The notes: generated by a model not told the origin, from the letters alone. 64,000 bases of DNA from an uncultured Erysipelotrichaceae bacterium (GCA_934725085.1 CAKVAL010000002.1:1-64000); one strand, 5' to 3'; numbered from the stretch's first letter, positions 26,451-36,427 are shown. Program-made: numbers and translations.

Positions 26451-29400
26451 ATGTTTATATTAATTCAAGATGGGAATGAATTGTTGAGGGTAGAGATTAC
26501 TAAAAATATCCTACCCTTTAAGTATAGAGGTATTGAGATTGTAGATAAGAGTGGTCGTCTTTATATCTGTTTAAATAAGGGTTTTTTCTTTAGTGACCGT
26601 GATAAGGTTAGAAGATTAGAGGAACGTAAGTATGTGATAAAGACAAGTGATTTAATAAGTGAAATCAACTTGTTTGTATATAGCGATTCTAAGGGTATTG
26701 ATGATTATAAGCTTTATAATAATGAGCCTTTCTTATATATTAGTTCGCCTAAGGCTAATATCAAGAATAAGGATCCAATGTTGAAGGAATATTATCTGAT
26801 GTATAAGGATCATAAGCTTAAGACTAATGCGCCTGTTTTACTTTTAAATGGTAAGACTTATAAGGATGAGGAGTTAAGCAGTGGTGATTTCATTTCTTTT
26901 TATAATTTTAATTTCTATTATTATGATGACTTCTTATATATCAATAATTTTTTAGTTGAGAATAGGATTAAGGAAAAGGAATTAGATGAGCTTTCAATTA
27001 TTTATGAGAATGTTAAGCCTTTAACTCATAATTATTTGTTGAATGAACCTAAGGTTATAGAGATTCCAGAGATTAAAAAGTATAACGAGGTTAGAAAGGT
27101 TAAACAGAAGCCTCTTGTTTATCAGATTGGTCCTAGTTTAACGATGTCTTTGGCGATGATTTTTGTGGCTTCGATTAATGTCTATAAGAATTATTTGGAT
27201 GGTAATGATCTTACAAATTCCTTGGTTTATATGATTATGCCTTTTATGATGGTGATTTCTGGTGTCTTGTGGCCGATTCTTACTCGTCTCAACGAAAGTA
27301 GGACTAATAATTTAGAGATTAAGAAGGAAAAGGAAGCTTATTTGGATTATTTGTTGGATTATAAGACTAGGTTACAAAATAATCTTAAGGAGGTTCTTAA
27401 GGAACGAAATTCTTATTTCTTTGATGGAAATTTTAATGATGAAAAGTTATTTTATATTACTAATAAGAGTCCTTTGTTTCTGAATTTAAGCTTGGGTTTT
27501 GTTGAGTATGATAAGCATATAGAACTTAATAAGACAAGTGATGATGATATCAATGAAACTTTAAATAGTATTAATTATGGTTTAACTCATATTGAGAAGT
27601 ATCCTTATTTCTTGGATTTAAAGAATTATCATTTGATTAGTATTGTGGCTAATAAGAATAGATTGAATTATCTATTAAAGAGATTTCTTTTAGAATTATC
27701 TGTTAAGTATCATTATGATGATTATTATGTCGCTCTTTATAGTAAGGATTTGGATGAATTTAATGAGTTCTTTAATATTCCTTCGATTATTTATCATGAT
27801 AGTCGTTTAACTTTAAGGGAATACAAGGAGTTACAGGAATTAAATAATTTAAAGTTGGATAAGCCTTTAGTTCTTATGGCTAATAGTCGTTTGGATTATC
27901 GTTTTACTAATCCTAATATTATTCTGATGTATTTTGTGGAAGATGAGAATAATATTTATAAGGATAGCGAGAGTGTTGTTTATTTCAAAGATAATAAGGG
28001 AACAATCAAGGGGAAAGAAGAATATGAATTTACTTATAATGAGAAGGCAATTGATTTTAAGGATGTTTGTGAACTGCTTAGTGATTATCAAAAAATAAGA
28101 AGTGATGAGGGTGATTTAACTTTTAAGGAAGTGTTTAATAATTTCGATATTGAATCTTTTTATACGCAGAAACAAGTTGGCTTAAGGGCTGATTTTGCCT
28201 ATATGGGAAGAGAGCTGTTGTATTTTGATTTGGATGAAAGAAATTTAGGTCCACATGGCTTAATAGCTGGTACAACTGGGAGTGGAAAATCAGAACTTAT
28301 AGTGTCGATGTTGTTGTCGTTGTGTATTAGATATCGTCCAGATTATCTAAATATTATTCTTATTGACTATAAGGGTGGTGGTATTAAGGAATCTTTGACA
28401 AGTCAAAAGGGAACAGTGCCTCATATTGTAGGTTCAATTGATAATCTAGAGCCATCAGGTTTTGAAAGGATGATAGTGGCGTTAGACCATGAATGTAAAA
28501 GACGACAGACTTTGTTTAAAAAGTTGTCTAATAAGTTAATGACTTCGATTATGAATATCGATGATTATTTGGATTCTGATTATCAAAACTTTGGTTTTCC
28601 TAAGATGGCGCATTTACTTATTGTGGTGGATGAATTTGCTCAGTTAAAGAAGGATAATCCAAGTATTATTAAGGAATTGATTTCTTTTTCTAGAATTGGT
28701 AGAAGCTTAGGTGTTCATTTGATATTGGCAACACAGAGACCTTCTGGTGCTATAGATGATGAGATTTGGTCAAATAGTAGGTTTAAGATTGCCTTAAAAG
28801 TTTTAAGTGAGAAGGATTCTAATGACATTATTAAGCGTAAGGATGCTGCTTATTTAACTAGTGCTGGACAGTTTTATTTGAGTGTTGATGAGAATATCTA
28901 TTTGGCAAAGAGTTTCTATAGTAAGAAGGATATCGATGATAAGGATGATTATGAGGTTTCTTTGTTGGATAATCGTTTAAATGTAATATCTAAGAAGTCT
29001 TATAAACAACAAGAAAGACAAACTATCGCTTCTTATGTGACTAATAAGATAATTGATACAACAAGGGATATGAATATTGAGGTTACAAGTATTGATTTTA
29101 AGAAGCCTCAAAAGAAGGAAGTTATTGAGTTAAGAAATGAATATAAGAAGTATGATGAGATTGTTTTTGGTCAGATAGATGATTATCGAAAACATTATAA
29201 GGATATTTTGACTATCGGTTCTAATGAAAATATTTTTATTTGTTCAAGTAGGAATAATGAGATTAATACGATTCTTAATCAATTGAATAAAAAGACGATT
29301 GTGATTGCCTCTAAGAAATATAAGGGCAAATATATTTCGGATTCTTTGGTTTATGAAGAGATTGATGATATTGTATATTTGTTTAAGAAGTTGAAGAAAT

Positions 29401-30095
29401 CAAATGAGGAATTAACTTTAGTTATTGAGGATTATAATTGTTTGTCAGCTTATGATGATAGCATTAATGAATCGCTTATTTCTTTATTGAAGAGAAGTGA
29501 AGTGACTCATGTGAATGTCATATGTTTAACTAAGGTATCGACGATGAATTTCCGTTTGTTGAATTCATTTAAGCATAAGTTGGTGATTGAATATAAGGAT
29601 AAACAAGATTTGTTGAATGTCTTTTCATCTTCTAATTTCGATTTAAACGATTCTTTCTATAATGGCCAAAATGGTTTTATACCTTGTCTTATTAATGAAT
29701 TAGATATAGAAGAGAGTCAATATCCAAGTTATGTTGATTATATTCCAGATACTTTAGAGTTTGAATCTTCCAATAAGGGAATCTTAGCTGGTTTTGATGT
29801 TAAAGATAGGGATAAGGTTTACTTTAATGTGAATAAGAAGGTGTTGATTACTGGTAATGATCAAGAGATGATTGATTATTTTAGTGATGTTTATAAGACT
29901 TGTGAGAATGTTAAGGTATGCTTATATAATTCAACTTTAAAGGATTATGACTATGATGAGATATTGTGGCTGAGGGATGGTCTTTTTAAACAAAGGTTGT
30001 TCTACTATGATGAGAAGGAAGATCTTAAAGATAATTATGCTTATTATCTAAAGGGCAATAAGGGAAGGGTATTGAAGACGATCGCTTATGAATAA
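26451..30095 (+). CDS. essC: EssC-like FtsK/SpoIIIE ATPase of a type VII secretion system
   Basis: The motor of the WXG100 export system, 1214 aa. An N-terminal cytosolic part (residues about 1-220) resembles the FHA-like region of EssC/YukB. Two membrane helices follow (about 225-275). The first FtsK-type ATPase has Walker A GTTGSGKSELI (about residue 610), LIDYKGGG and Walker B LLIVVDEFAQL, plus LATQRPSG. The C-terminal part (about 880-1214) keeps the ATPase fold outline but has no convincing Walker A, so only one site looks active. Staphylococcal EssC is about 1480 aa, so this one is shorter, probably missing the last ATPase. It overlaps the next gene by 8 nt. Confidence 0.92.
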   Translation: MFILIQDGNELLRVEITKNILPFKYRGIEIVDKSGRLYICLNKGFFFSDRDKVRRLEERKYVIKTSDLISEINLFVYSDSKGIDDYKLYNNEPFLYISSPKANIKNKDPMLKEYYLMYKDHKLKTNAPVLLLNGKTYKDEELSSGDFISFYNFNFYYYDDFLYINNFLVENRIKEKELDELSIIYENVKPLTHNYLLNEPKVIEIPEIKKYNEVRKVKQKPLVYQIGPSLTMSLAMIFVASINVYKNYLDGNDLTNSLVYMIMPFMMVISGVLWPILTRLNESRTNNLEIKKEKEAYLDYLLDYKTRLQNNLKEVLKERNSYFFDGNFNDEKLFYITNKSPLFLNLSLGFVEYDKHIELNKTSDDDINETLNSINYGLTHIEKYPYFLDLKNYHLISIVANKNRLNYLLKRFLLELSVKYHYDDYYVALYSKDLDEFNEFFNIPSIIYHDSRLTLREYKELQELNNLKLDKPLVLMANSRLDYRFTNPNIILMYFVEDENNIYKDSESVVYFKDNKGTIKGKEEYEFTYNEKAIDFKDVCELLSDYQKIRSDEGDLTFKEVFNNFDIESFYTQKQVGLRADFAYMGRELLYFDLDERNLGPHGLIAGTTGSGKSELIVSMLLSLCIRYRPDYLNIILIDYKGGGIKESLTSQKGTVPHIVGSIDNLEPSGFERMIVALDHECKRRQTLFKKLSNKLMTSIMNIDDYLDSDYQNFGFPKMAHLLIVVDEFAQLKKDNPSIIKELISFSRIGRSLGVHLILATQRPSGAIDDEIWSNSRFKIALKVLSEKDSNDIIKRKDAAYLTSAGQFYLSVDENIYLAKSFYSKKDIDDKDDYEVSLLDNRLNVISKKSYKQQERQTIASYVTNKIIDTTRDMNIEVTSIDFKKPQKKEVIELRNEYKKYDEIVFGQIDDYRKHYKDILTIGSNENIFICSSRNNEINTILNQLNKKTIVIASKKYKGKYISDSLVYEEIDDIVYLFKKLKKSNEELTLVIEDYNCLSAYDDSINESLISLLKRSEVTHVNVICLTKVSTMNFRLLNSFKHKLVIEYKDKQDLLNVFSSSNFDLNDSFYNGQNGFIPCLINELDIEESQYPSYVDYIPDTLEFESSNKGILAGFDVKDRDKVYFNVNKKVLITGNDQEMIDYFSDVYKTCENVKVCLYNSTLKDYDYDEILWLRDGLFKQRLFYYDEKEDLKDNYAYYLKGNKGRVLKTIAYE

Positions 30096-30321
30096 GATTA
30101 TCTTAAGATTTATTATTGTGAAGAAACAAAAGGCTTTGGAGGTTGTCTTTGATGGTCGCTTAACGATGGAAGAGAATTTTAAGTTACTTAGTGAAATATA
30201 TGAAATTGATTCAATAGATAAGACTTATGTAGTAGATATTAATAAGAAGGTAGCTCTTAAGAAGGATATTCCTATTTCGTCTTTTAACTTTAAGAACTTT
30301 AAGACACTTTATCTTTTCTAG
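30088..30321 (+). CDS. Small protein, possible ubiquitin-like EsaB/YukD component
   Basis: A 77-aa protein overlapping the essC 3' end by 8 nt. Its length and strand pattern (IILRFIIVKKQKALEVVF, then a helix, then YVVDINKKVALKKD and a closing hydrophobic TLYLF) resemble the ubiquitin-like EsaB/YukD proteins of type VII loci. Sequence similarity is too weak to be sure by eye. EsaB/YukD act in the cytosol in secretion control. Confidence 0.55.
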   Translation: MNKIILRFIIVKKQKALEVVFDGRLTMEENFKLLSEIYEIDSIDKTYVVDINKKVALKKDIPISSFNFKNFKTLYLF

Positions 30322-30359
30322 ATTTAAATAAGGTTTTTTGGCGATAAAAAGAAAAATAT

Positions 30360-30638
30360 ATGAATGGAAAGAAAGAAAATATTGATAAGTTAGAGGATGA
30401 TTTTCAAGAAGAAAATTCAAAAGAAACTATAAAAAATTATTATTACAAGGTATCGTTGCCTACATTAAAATTAACTAAAAAAGAGTATGGTATTGTTTTT
30501 CATGCGATTAACACCAATTATTATTCCAAACATATCAATGATAGATATATTATCGAATACATTGATGGTTATATTTATGTAGCTGAGAATAATGGTTATA
30601 ATGAGTATAGGATTTTTAGGAGGGCCAAAATCAAATGA
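30360..30638 (+). CDS. Small hypothetical protein in the secretion locus
   Basis: A 92-aa, Tyr- and Lys-rich soluble protein of no family I recognise. It carries the Shine-Dalgarno (GGAGG) of the next gene in its 3' end and overlaps it by 4 nt. Its own ribosome site is weak. Confidence 0.55.
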   Translation: MNGKKENIDKLEDDFQEENSKETIKNYYYKVSLPTLKLTKKEYGIVFHAINTNYYSKHINDRYIIEYIDGYIYVAENNGYNEYRIFRRAKIK

Positions 30639-30850
30639 CTAATAGAGAATTATTGCATCAAAAATTATTGGAAATTAACCCAAGAAATGATTTGACCATA
30701 GCTTGTGATACTTTTTTAGATACAGAACAAAAAGTTGACTTGGTATTAAAAGAAGTACTAGATGGCAAGATTAAAACAAACGATGATGTTGTGCTTAAAT
30801 TCTTAGAAATTGACTGTGGCTATGATGTTAGGGTTAAATGCTATTATTAG
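30635..30850 (+). CDS. Small protein, first of a tandem duplicate pair
   Basis: A 71-aa acidic soluble protein starting MTNRELLHQKLLEINP. It shares about 70% identity with the next gene, so the two arose by tandem duplication. The family is unknown. A clear GGAGG Shine-Dalgarno and an ATGA overlap with the previous gene support translation. Confidence 0.65.
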   Translation: MTNRELLHQKLLEINPRNDLTIACDTFLDTEQKVDLVLKEVLDGKIKTNDDVVLKFLEIDCGYDVRVKCYY

Positions 30851-30871
30851 TTTTAATAAGGACTGTAATTA

Positions 30872-31084
30872 ATGACAAACAGAGAATTGCTACACCAAAA
30901 ATTATTGGAAATAAATCCAGTGAATGATTTGACTATTGCGTGTGATGCCTTCTTGGATACTGATGAAAAAGTAGATATCGTGTTAAACGATATATTGAGT
31001 GGCAAAATCAAGAATAATGATGATTTTGGCTATAAAGTTCTCGAGATTGATTGTGGGCATGATGTTAGAGCAAAAGAAAACTAG
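30872..31084 (+). CDS. Small protein, second of a tandem duplicate pair
   Basis: A 70-aa paralogue of the gene at 30635 (same start MTNRELLHQKLLEINP, same end motif EIDCGHDVR). The differences are mostly conservative, so both copies look under selection. A terminator follows at once, closing the secretion operon. An immunity or chaperone role is possible but unsupported. Confidence 0.65.
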   Translation: MTNRELLHQKLLEINPVNDLTIACDAFLDTDEKVDIVLNDILSGKIKNNDDFGYKVLEIDCGHDVRAKEN

Positions 31085-31102
31085 AGAAATCTAGTTTTTT
31101 TT
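31077..31102 (+). terminator. Terminator of the secretion operon
   Basis: The stem AAAACTAGA/TCTAGTTTT with a GAAA tetraloop and T tract overlaps the stop codon of the last small gene. A TATAAT (31104-31109) follows at once and is the likely promoter of the next gene. Confidence 0.88.
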
Positions 31103-31134
31103 GTATAATGAATCTATAAAGGAGAGCCTTTGTT

Positions 31135-32004
31135 ATGAAAGAAAAGCTTACTCAATTAATATTTGTGTTCTTATGTTTGATTATGATGTTTCCTATTGGC
31201 GTTAGTGGAGATACTGGTCCGAAACCTTCTGTAAGAATACAGTTTAAGAATATGGGTGATGAGTTGTGTTATGGCACTTTGTTGTCTAAAGAAGAGTCTA
31301 CAGGTCCTGCACGGGCTTGGGATGGAGAAGAAGAGAATATTAACTTAGACTTTGTGGATAGAGATATCTGGGAAGCTTTTGTGAATTATGAAGATAGTGA
31401 TGGCTATTATTTCTTACAATGGGCATGGAAGGTGAATGATACAAAGGAATTAGCTTGGACTTATTATCCACCTAATGAGTTTAAGGTTTTGTTGTATTAT
31501 CCTGAAACTAATACTTTTATCTCTAGTGATGTCTGCAAAAGATATGCCTTTGATACCTACTATACAGTTGATATGGATGGTATTGAAATAGGTTCTATCA
31601 AATATGATGAGAATTTAAGCGGCAATCAAAGACTTAATATGCATAAATCATATGAATTTAAAAATGAAGTAAAGGCTTTAGTTTGTCGAATATTGATTAC
31701 TGTTGTTGTTGAGGTTTTGATTGGATTATTGTTTAAATTTAGGAATAAGGAATTATTGTATATCTTATTGATCAATGTGATAACTCAAATAATTTTAAAT
31801 GTCTTATTAAATGTATATACGGGGTTTGGGTACTATTTTGTTTATTTATCACTAGAATCATTAGTGTTTGTGATAGAGGCTATTTTCTATTGTTTAATGT
31901 TTAAAAAGAAGAAAGGCTATTGCGTGTTGTATGCGTTAGTTGCCAATATAGCTTCTTTTGTGATTGGCTTATATTTAGCTAATTTATTTCCAGGACTTTT
32001 CTAA
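31135..32004 (+). CDS. Secreted-domain membrane protein of unknown function
   Basis: A 289-aa protein with a cleavable-type signal peptide (residues 1-25), an external domain starting DTGPKPSVRIQF (about 26-180) and about four C-terminal membrane helices (about 185-289). The DTGPKPS start followed by a membrane C-terminus recurs in Bacillota proteins as I recall, but without known function. It has its own TATAAT promoter (31104-31109) and Shine-Dalgarno AAGGAGAG. Confidence 0.7.
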   Translation: MKEKLTQLIFVFLCLIMMFPIGVSGDTGPKPSVRIQFKNMGDELCYGTLLSKEESTGPARAWDGEEENINLDFVDRDIWEAFVNYEDSDGYYFLQWAWKVNDTKELAWTYYPPNEFKVLLYYPETNTFISSDVCKRYAFDTYYTVDMDGIEIGSIKYDENLSGNQRLNMHKSYEFKNEVKALVCRILITVVVEVLIGLLFKFRNKELLYILLINVITQIILNVLLNVYTGFGYYFVYLSLESLVFVIEAIFYCLMFKKKKGYCVLYALVANIASFVIGLYLANLFPGLF

Positions 32005-32042
32005 AATTTTGTGCTTTTTCGCAATTGTTGTAAAATTTAAAG

Positions 32043-34748
32043 GTGCTAAATTATAAGAAGACTTTAAGTTTTATCTTTTTGATAGCTGCGATTTTTGTGT
32101 TCGCAGCTTTTGATGTACATGCTGAAGATGAATATACAGTATATGATGCATCTAATGGTGAGGTAATTGAAACCTTTGAGCGTTATAATTCGGCATTAAA
32201 TTTCTACAATAATAATTTAGAAGATTATGAGAATTTGGTGTTAGCTCAAGGTGATACTGTTTTATTTATGGAATATGGTATTGTTGAGTTTCAAACCAAT
32301 GATGAATGTAGTTTGAATGTGGGTTATCGTTCTTTAAGAAGAAATGACACTACTTCTATTAATGGCTGTTATGGTAAGGATGGCTTATATCTTGATAGAA
32401 ACGGTGATAATGTGAAGTTTGCCTATGCAGGAGATATTGGTACTACTAGTTTTGATTCTGTTATCTTGCGTCCTTTTGATTCGTTAAATGTAAGAGTATC
32501 TTTGTATCGTAATTTAGAGGGTGATTTAGCTCATCTAATTAAGACCCAATTGAATAGTGATTATTACGCAAAGGTTTATAAGTTAGATAAGGCTCCTGAT
32601 TTCTTGGAAGAAAATAAGGATTATTATAGTTATGATGGTCATTACTTTTATGAAGATTTTAAGGTGATGAGTGATGATTATAGAAATGATACACGTGTTA
32701 ATGCGGTCAATAGTGAAGCTCCTTTTTATAGTTACTTCCAATATTTATCTTTTAGAAGTTTGTCTAATTATAGTGCTAAAGAGCTTGATGATTTCTTTAA
32801 GAATGAATTAAAGATTATAGGTCGCATGGATAAATATAATGATGATATTAATGATGGGGCAAATAATATCATTAATAGAAGTGAATATTATGATAATTTA
32901 GATTCTTTCTTTATCTATCAGAATATTTTTGGGACTAATGCGATGAATTCTTTGGCTATTTCAATGCGTGAGAGTTCTAGTGCTAAAAATCTCAAGGCTT
33001 ATGTGAATCATGATTTATTCACAAATAATGCCTATGATAATGATGAGGAAAGAAATGATAATGCTTATAAGAGTATAGATAAGTCTATCTATTCTTTTGA
33101 TAAGTATATTTTGTCTAATCATAATGGTAATTATCATTCTTCTTTATATGGGGGAACTTTCTTGGGTGATAAGTTATCTGGTTATACTTTGTTTAATACT
33201 TTGGATGCTTATTATGGTGAGAATATATCTTCTAATTATTATTTGTTCGATAAGGCTTTAGGTGGTAAGGATTTAGATTCTTATTGTCTAGGTATTATCT
33301 ATGATTTAAATCGTTTAACTTTCTATAAGGATGAAGAATTAAGTAAGCGTATGTATCGCTTATATGATTTACATAATTATTCTTTGATTATCTTAGATGA
33401 GAATGAAAAGTCTTATAAGGTCCAAATTGATGCTAGTTTAGATGCTGATTATGAATATGACTTTGAAAAGAATGTGGCTTATGTTGATAAGGAAGTCTTT
33501 GATTTGTTGATAAATGAAGATAAGATGCATGAAAACAAGATTGAACAAGTAACTTATGACTTTGGTGATGGCTTGTTTAATAATGAAAGTTCATTGAGTT
33601 TTAATAATTTAGAGGGTGTTGAATTGCCTTTGATTAAACCTGTTAAAGATGGTTTTGAATTTGTTGGTTTTGATCATGACAATATAGCTCAATATAAGGA
33701 AATAAAGGGTATCAGTGTCTATGCCTTTCCTAATAATGAGTTAGATGTAAATTCATATTTAAACTTAGAGGACGCAAAGATCAGAATCAATTATGCCAAT
33801 GGTTCTAATAGTATTAAGAATATTACTAGTGATATGATTAGTGATTTTGACAATACTTTGGTTGGCGAACAAGAGATTACTATTACCTATTGTGGTGAAA
33901 GTGTTAGTCAAAAGATAAATGTTGTAGAGAATAGTAATAAGACAATAATAGCTGATTTAGCTAATAAGAATATCAATTCATATAAGGAAGATGGTACTTA
34001 TGATATTGATGAGTTAGAGAAGTTAAAGGGCTATTTAAAGGATACAAAGTATTATTTTAGTTTTGATGATTTAAGATTGTTGGATGAGATGCTGTTCAAT
34101 GAATACAACAATTATTTAAATTTTGTGGTTTTCCAAAGTGACTTAGATGTATCTATTTCAGGACTATGTGTTAATGTGGATACTAATTTAGCTAAAAGGA
34201 CCTTGTTTGATGGGCTAATTAAGAATACTTATTATGTGCATATAAGGGATATTAGTAGGTCTTCTTATAATAAGCTAGAAGAAATTGGTGAGGCTTATGG
34301 ATTTGAGAGTGTTTGTGCCTTTAAGTCAACTTTCTCATTGAATTTAAGAAGAATTGATCAAGAAGGTGAAATGATTTATTCAATTAAGCCAAAAGACATG
34401 GATCCAAGTAGTATCTATAGCGTTTATTGTCTTGAAGAAAATGGTGATATTGTTAAGTGCAAGACTTATTGGTCAAAGGATAGTGTGACTTTTATTGGAC
34501 AGGGACAGGGACAGGGTTCTTATTTGTTGCTTAGAAAAAAGAGTGTTAATACTTATACTTTCGATTCTATTGACGAGAGTGTTAATCATCAAAATAATGA
34601 TCCAGATACTCAACAATTTGTCTTGTTGTTTGTGGCATACTTGATTGTTGAAATATTTGGAATTATCAATATTCTTTATCACTATATCATTGAAGATAAA
34701 TTAAGAAAGAGTGCTCTAGAATATAAGAAGTTATTAAATCTAAAGTGA
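32043..34748 (+). CDS. Cell-wall glucosaminidase-like surface protein
   Basis: A 901-aa exported protein. It has an N-terminal signal peptide (to about residue 28), then an SPOR-like/unknown part. A glucosaminidase-type domain follows (residues about 195-430), recognised by YYSYDGHYFYEDFK, NAMNSLAISMRESS with the likely catalytic Glu, GGTFLGDKLSGYT and DAYYGENISS. A long unknown C-terminal part ends in one membrane helix (about 858-880). It probably cleaves N-acetylglucosaminyl bonds in peptidoglycan, perhaps opening the wall for the neighbouring secretion system. The start is GTG with TAAAAT (32031-32036) 6 nt upstream and no Shine-Dalgarno. Confidence 0.75.
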   Translation: MLNYKKTLSFIFLIAAIFVFAAFDVHAEDEYTVYDASNGEVIETFERYNSALNFYNNNLEDYENLVLAQGDTVLFMEYGIVEFQTNDECSLNVGYRSLRRNDTTSINGCYGKDGLYLDRNGDNVKFAYAGDIGTTSFDSVILRPFDSLNVRVSLYRNLEGDLAHLIKTQLNSDYYAKVYKLDKAPDFLEENKDYYSYDGHYFYEDFKVMSDDYRNDTRVNAVNSEAPFYSYFQYLSFRSLSNYSAKELDDFFKNELKIIGRMDKYNDDINDGANNIINRSEYYDNLDSFFIYQNIFGTNAMNSLAISMRESSSAKNLKAYVNHDLFTNNAYDNDEERNDNAYKSIDKSIYSFDKYILSNHNGNYHSSLYGGTFLGDKLSGYTLFNTLDAYYGENISSNYYLFDKALGGKDLDSYCLGIIYDLNRLTFYKDEELSKRMYRLYDLHNYSLIILDENEKSYKVQIDASLDADYEYDFEKNVAYVDKEVFDLLINEDKMHENKIEQVTYDFGDGLFNNESSLSFNNLEGVELPLIKPVKDGFEFVGFDHDNIAQYKEIKGISVYAFPNNELDVNSYLNLEDAKIRINYANGSNSIKNITSDMISDFDNTLVGEQEITITYCGESVSQKINVVENSNKTIIADLANKNINSYKEDGTYDIDELEKLKGYLKDTKYYFSFDDLRLLDEMLFNEYNNYLNFVVFQSDLDVSISGLCVNVDTNLAKRTLFDGLIKNTYYVHIRDISRSSYNKLEEIGEAYGFESVCAFKSTFSLNLRRIDQEGEMIYSIKPKDMDPSSIYSVYCLEENGDIVKCKTYWSKDSVTFIGQGQGQGSYLLLRKKSVNTYTFDSIDESVNHQNNDPDTQQFVLLFVAYLIVEIFGIINILYHYIIEDKLRKSALEYKKLLNLK

Positions 34749-34771
34749 AGTTCTAAGTGAACTTCATTTTA
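34746..34771. terminator. Bidirectional terminator between the glucosaminidase gene and rqcH
   Basis: An 8-bp stem TGAAGTTC/GAACTTCA with a 5-nt loop and flanking T/A tracts lies between two convergent genes. Confidence 0.78.
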
Positions 34772-36391
34772 GATAGCTTTAATAATCAAATCATCATCTA
34801 ATTCTGGGTCAATAAAAATGGTTTTATAGTTCTTTATAGTCACAAAACCAGGTTTAGTTCCCTTTACTTTCTTAAGATTTTTCGCAAGACAATAGTTAAC
34901 AGGAACACTAGAAGATAGTCTACCATTAGAGAAGTAGGCAGCTAGATTAGCGCACATTCTAAGGACTTCTTCACTTGGATTATCGGTATTAACTACCAAG
35001 TGGGCACCATGATAGTCTTTAGCATGGAACCACATATTGTTAGGTTTAGCATAAGTAAAGCTTAGATAATCGTTTTGAGTGTTGTTTTTGCCAAAGGTGA
35101 TAATTGAACCCTTGTATTCAACTTGATAAAGATTAATTTTCTTATTCTTTTTAGGCTTATTAACTTTCTTTCTAAGGTAGCCATATTTAATTAATTCTTC
35201 TTTAATCTCTAGGGCATCAGTATAACTTGCGATATCTAATTGCTCCTTTAAAGCATTGAAGTATTCAAGTTCTTTCTTGGCAATATCCAATTGTTCCTCG
35301 ATATAAACTTTACCTTTTCTTTTCTTGGTATAGTTAGTGAAATATTTGTTGGCATTTTGTTTAATTGATAGTTTTGGATCTAATTTAATCTTTTTAGAAT
35401 TACCATCATAGTCAATTATTTCAATTTCCTTTAAGCCCTTTTGTTCAAGATTAGAGTAGGTATATAGTAAATCACCATTTTCCTTATCTTCATTTAAGTT
35501 TTCACTATCAATAAGACTTTGATTAAGTTTAATTACCTTAGTGTCAAAGTGTTTGATTTGTCTTTTCACAAACTTATAGATATCTTCAGTAACTGTCTTA
35601 ATTCTTTCTTTTTCGTTTGCTTGATAATAAAGCGTATCAAAACCTTTTTCAATTGAATATTCTTTATATCCCTTGTTTAAGTATGTTAAAGGAATAATAT
35701 GATAATCGTTGTTGTCAGAAACATATAACTTATTAGATTCTTTAATAGTATTAAGAATGTCTTTATATTCTTCACCATTAGACATACGATAACGTATTTC
35801 TTCTTCTAATTGTTTAGAAAAGCCTTGGATTTGTTTAACTAATGATTCGTTGAAGTCAATTTGATTATCTGAGAATGGATCCATCTTATTTTGGTTTTCA
35901 GGTAAATCAAAGTTAGCGCCTTGTAGGATTGTTCTCTTATTATTTAGATAAGGTGGTATCTTCTTTAGAGCGTCAATAATCTTATTGGTTTCTTTATCAA
36001 TAAGAATCAAGTTTGCATACTTACCCATTAGTTCTACACTTAACACATAATTCTTTTCATCATATAGTTCATTAAGTGCTCTTATTTCTAAAAGTAAATA
36101 ACGATCATAATTATTTTGAGTGATTGAAGTAATAATACCATTAGTTAAGTATTTTCTTAGTACCATTACAAAAGTAGATGGTTCTTCAAAGTTGGTGTAG
36201 TTTTCGTTAGATAGAGAAATATGGTTATATACACTATGTAAAGAGATAACCAAATTTGTACGTACTCTATCTGCGTGTACGTTAAAGATAACTTCAGTGT
36301 TTGAAGTAGAATTGATTTTGTTTATACGCATTGGTAAGTGCGTTTCAAGTTCTTCTTTTACTTTATTTAATATAATTCCATCAAGTGCCAT
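34769..36391 (-). CDS. rqcH: Ribosome quality-control factor RqcH (NFACT/FbpA family)
   Basis: A 540-aa homologue of bacterial RqcH, which binds stalled large ribosomal subunits and adds C-terminal alanine tails to mark nascent chains for decay. The NFACT-N domain starts MALDGIILNKVKEEL, a coiled-coil/HhH middle follows, and the NFACT-R domain has NDYLSFTYAKPNNMWFHAKD and GAHLVVN near residues 450-480. Older annotation calls it fibronectin-binding protein. It is divergently transcribed from gmk with only 36 nt between starts. A TATAAT (36398-36403) lies 6 nt before the start codon, so the mRNA is probably leaderless. Confidence 0.93.
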   Translation of the reverse strand: MALDGIILNKVKEELETHLPMRINKINSTSNTEVIFNVHADRVRTNLVISLHSVYNHISLSNENYTNFEEPSTFVMVLRKYLTNGIITSITQNNYDRYLLLEIRALNELYDEKNYVLSVELMGKYANLILIDKETNKIIDALKKIPPYLNNKRTILQGANFDLPENQNKMDPFSDNQIDFNESLVKQIQGFSKQLEEEIRYRMSNGEEYKDILNTIKESNKLYVSDNNDYHIIPLTYLNKGYKEYSIEKGFDTLYYQANEKERIKTVTEDIYKFVKRQIKHFDTKVIKLNQSLIDSENLNEDKENGDLLYTYSNLEQKGLKEIEIIDYDGNSKKIKLDPKLSIKQNANKYFTNYTKKRKGKVYIEEQLDIAKKELEYFNALKEQLDIASYTDALEIKEELIKYGYLRKKVNKPKKNKKINLYQVEYKGSIITFGKNNTQNDYLSFTYAKPNNMWFHAKDYHGAHLVVNTDNPSEEVLRMCANLAAYFSNGRLSSSVPVNYCLAKNLKKVKGTKPGFVTIKNYKTIFIDPELDDDLIIKAI

Positions 36392-36427
36392 AGAATAATT
36401 ATACTCGATAGTAGTACAATGGTTGAT

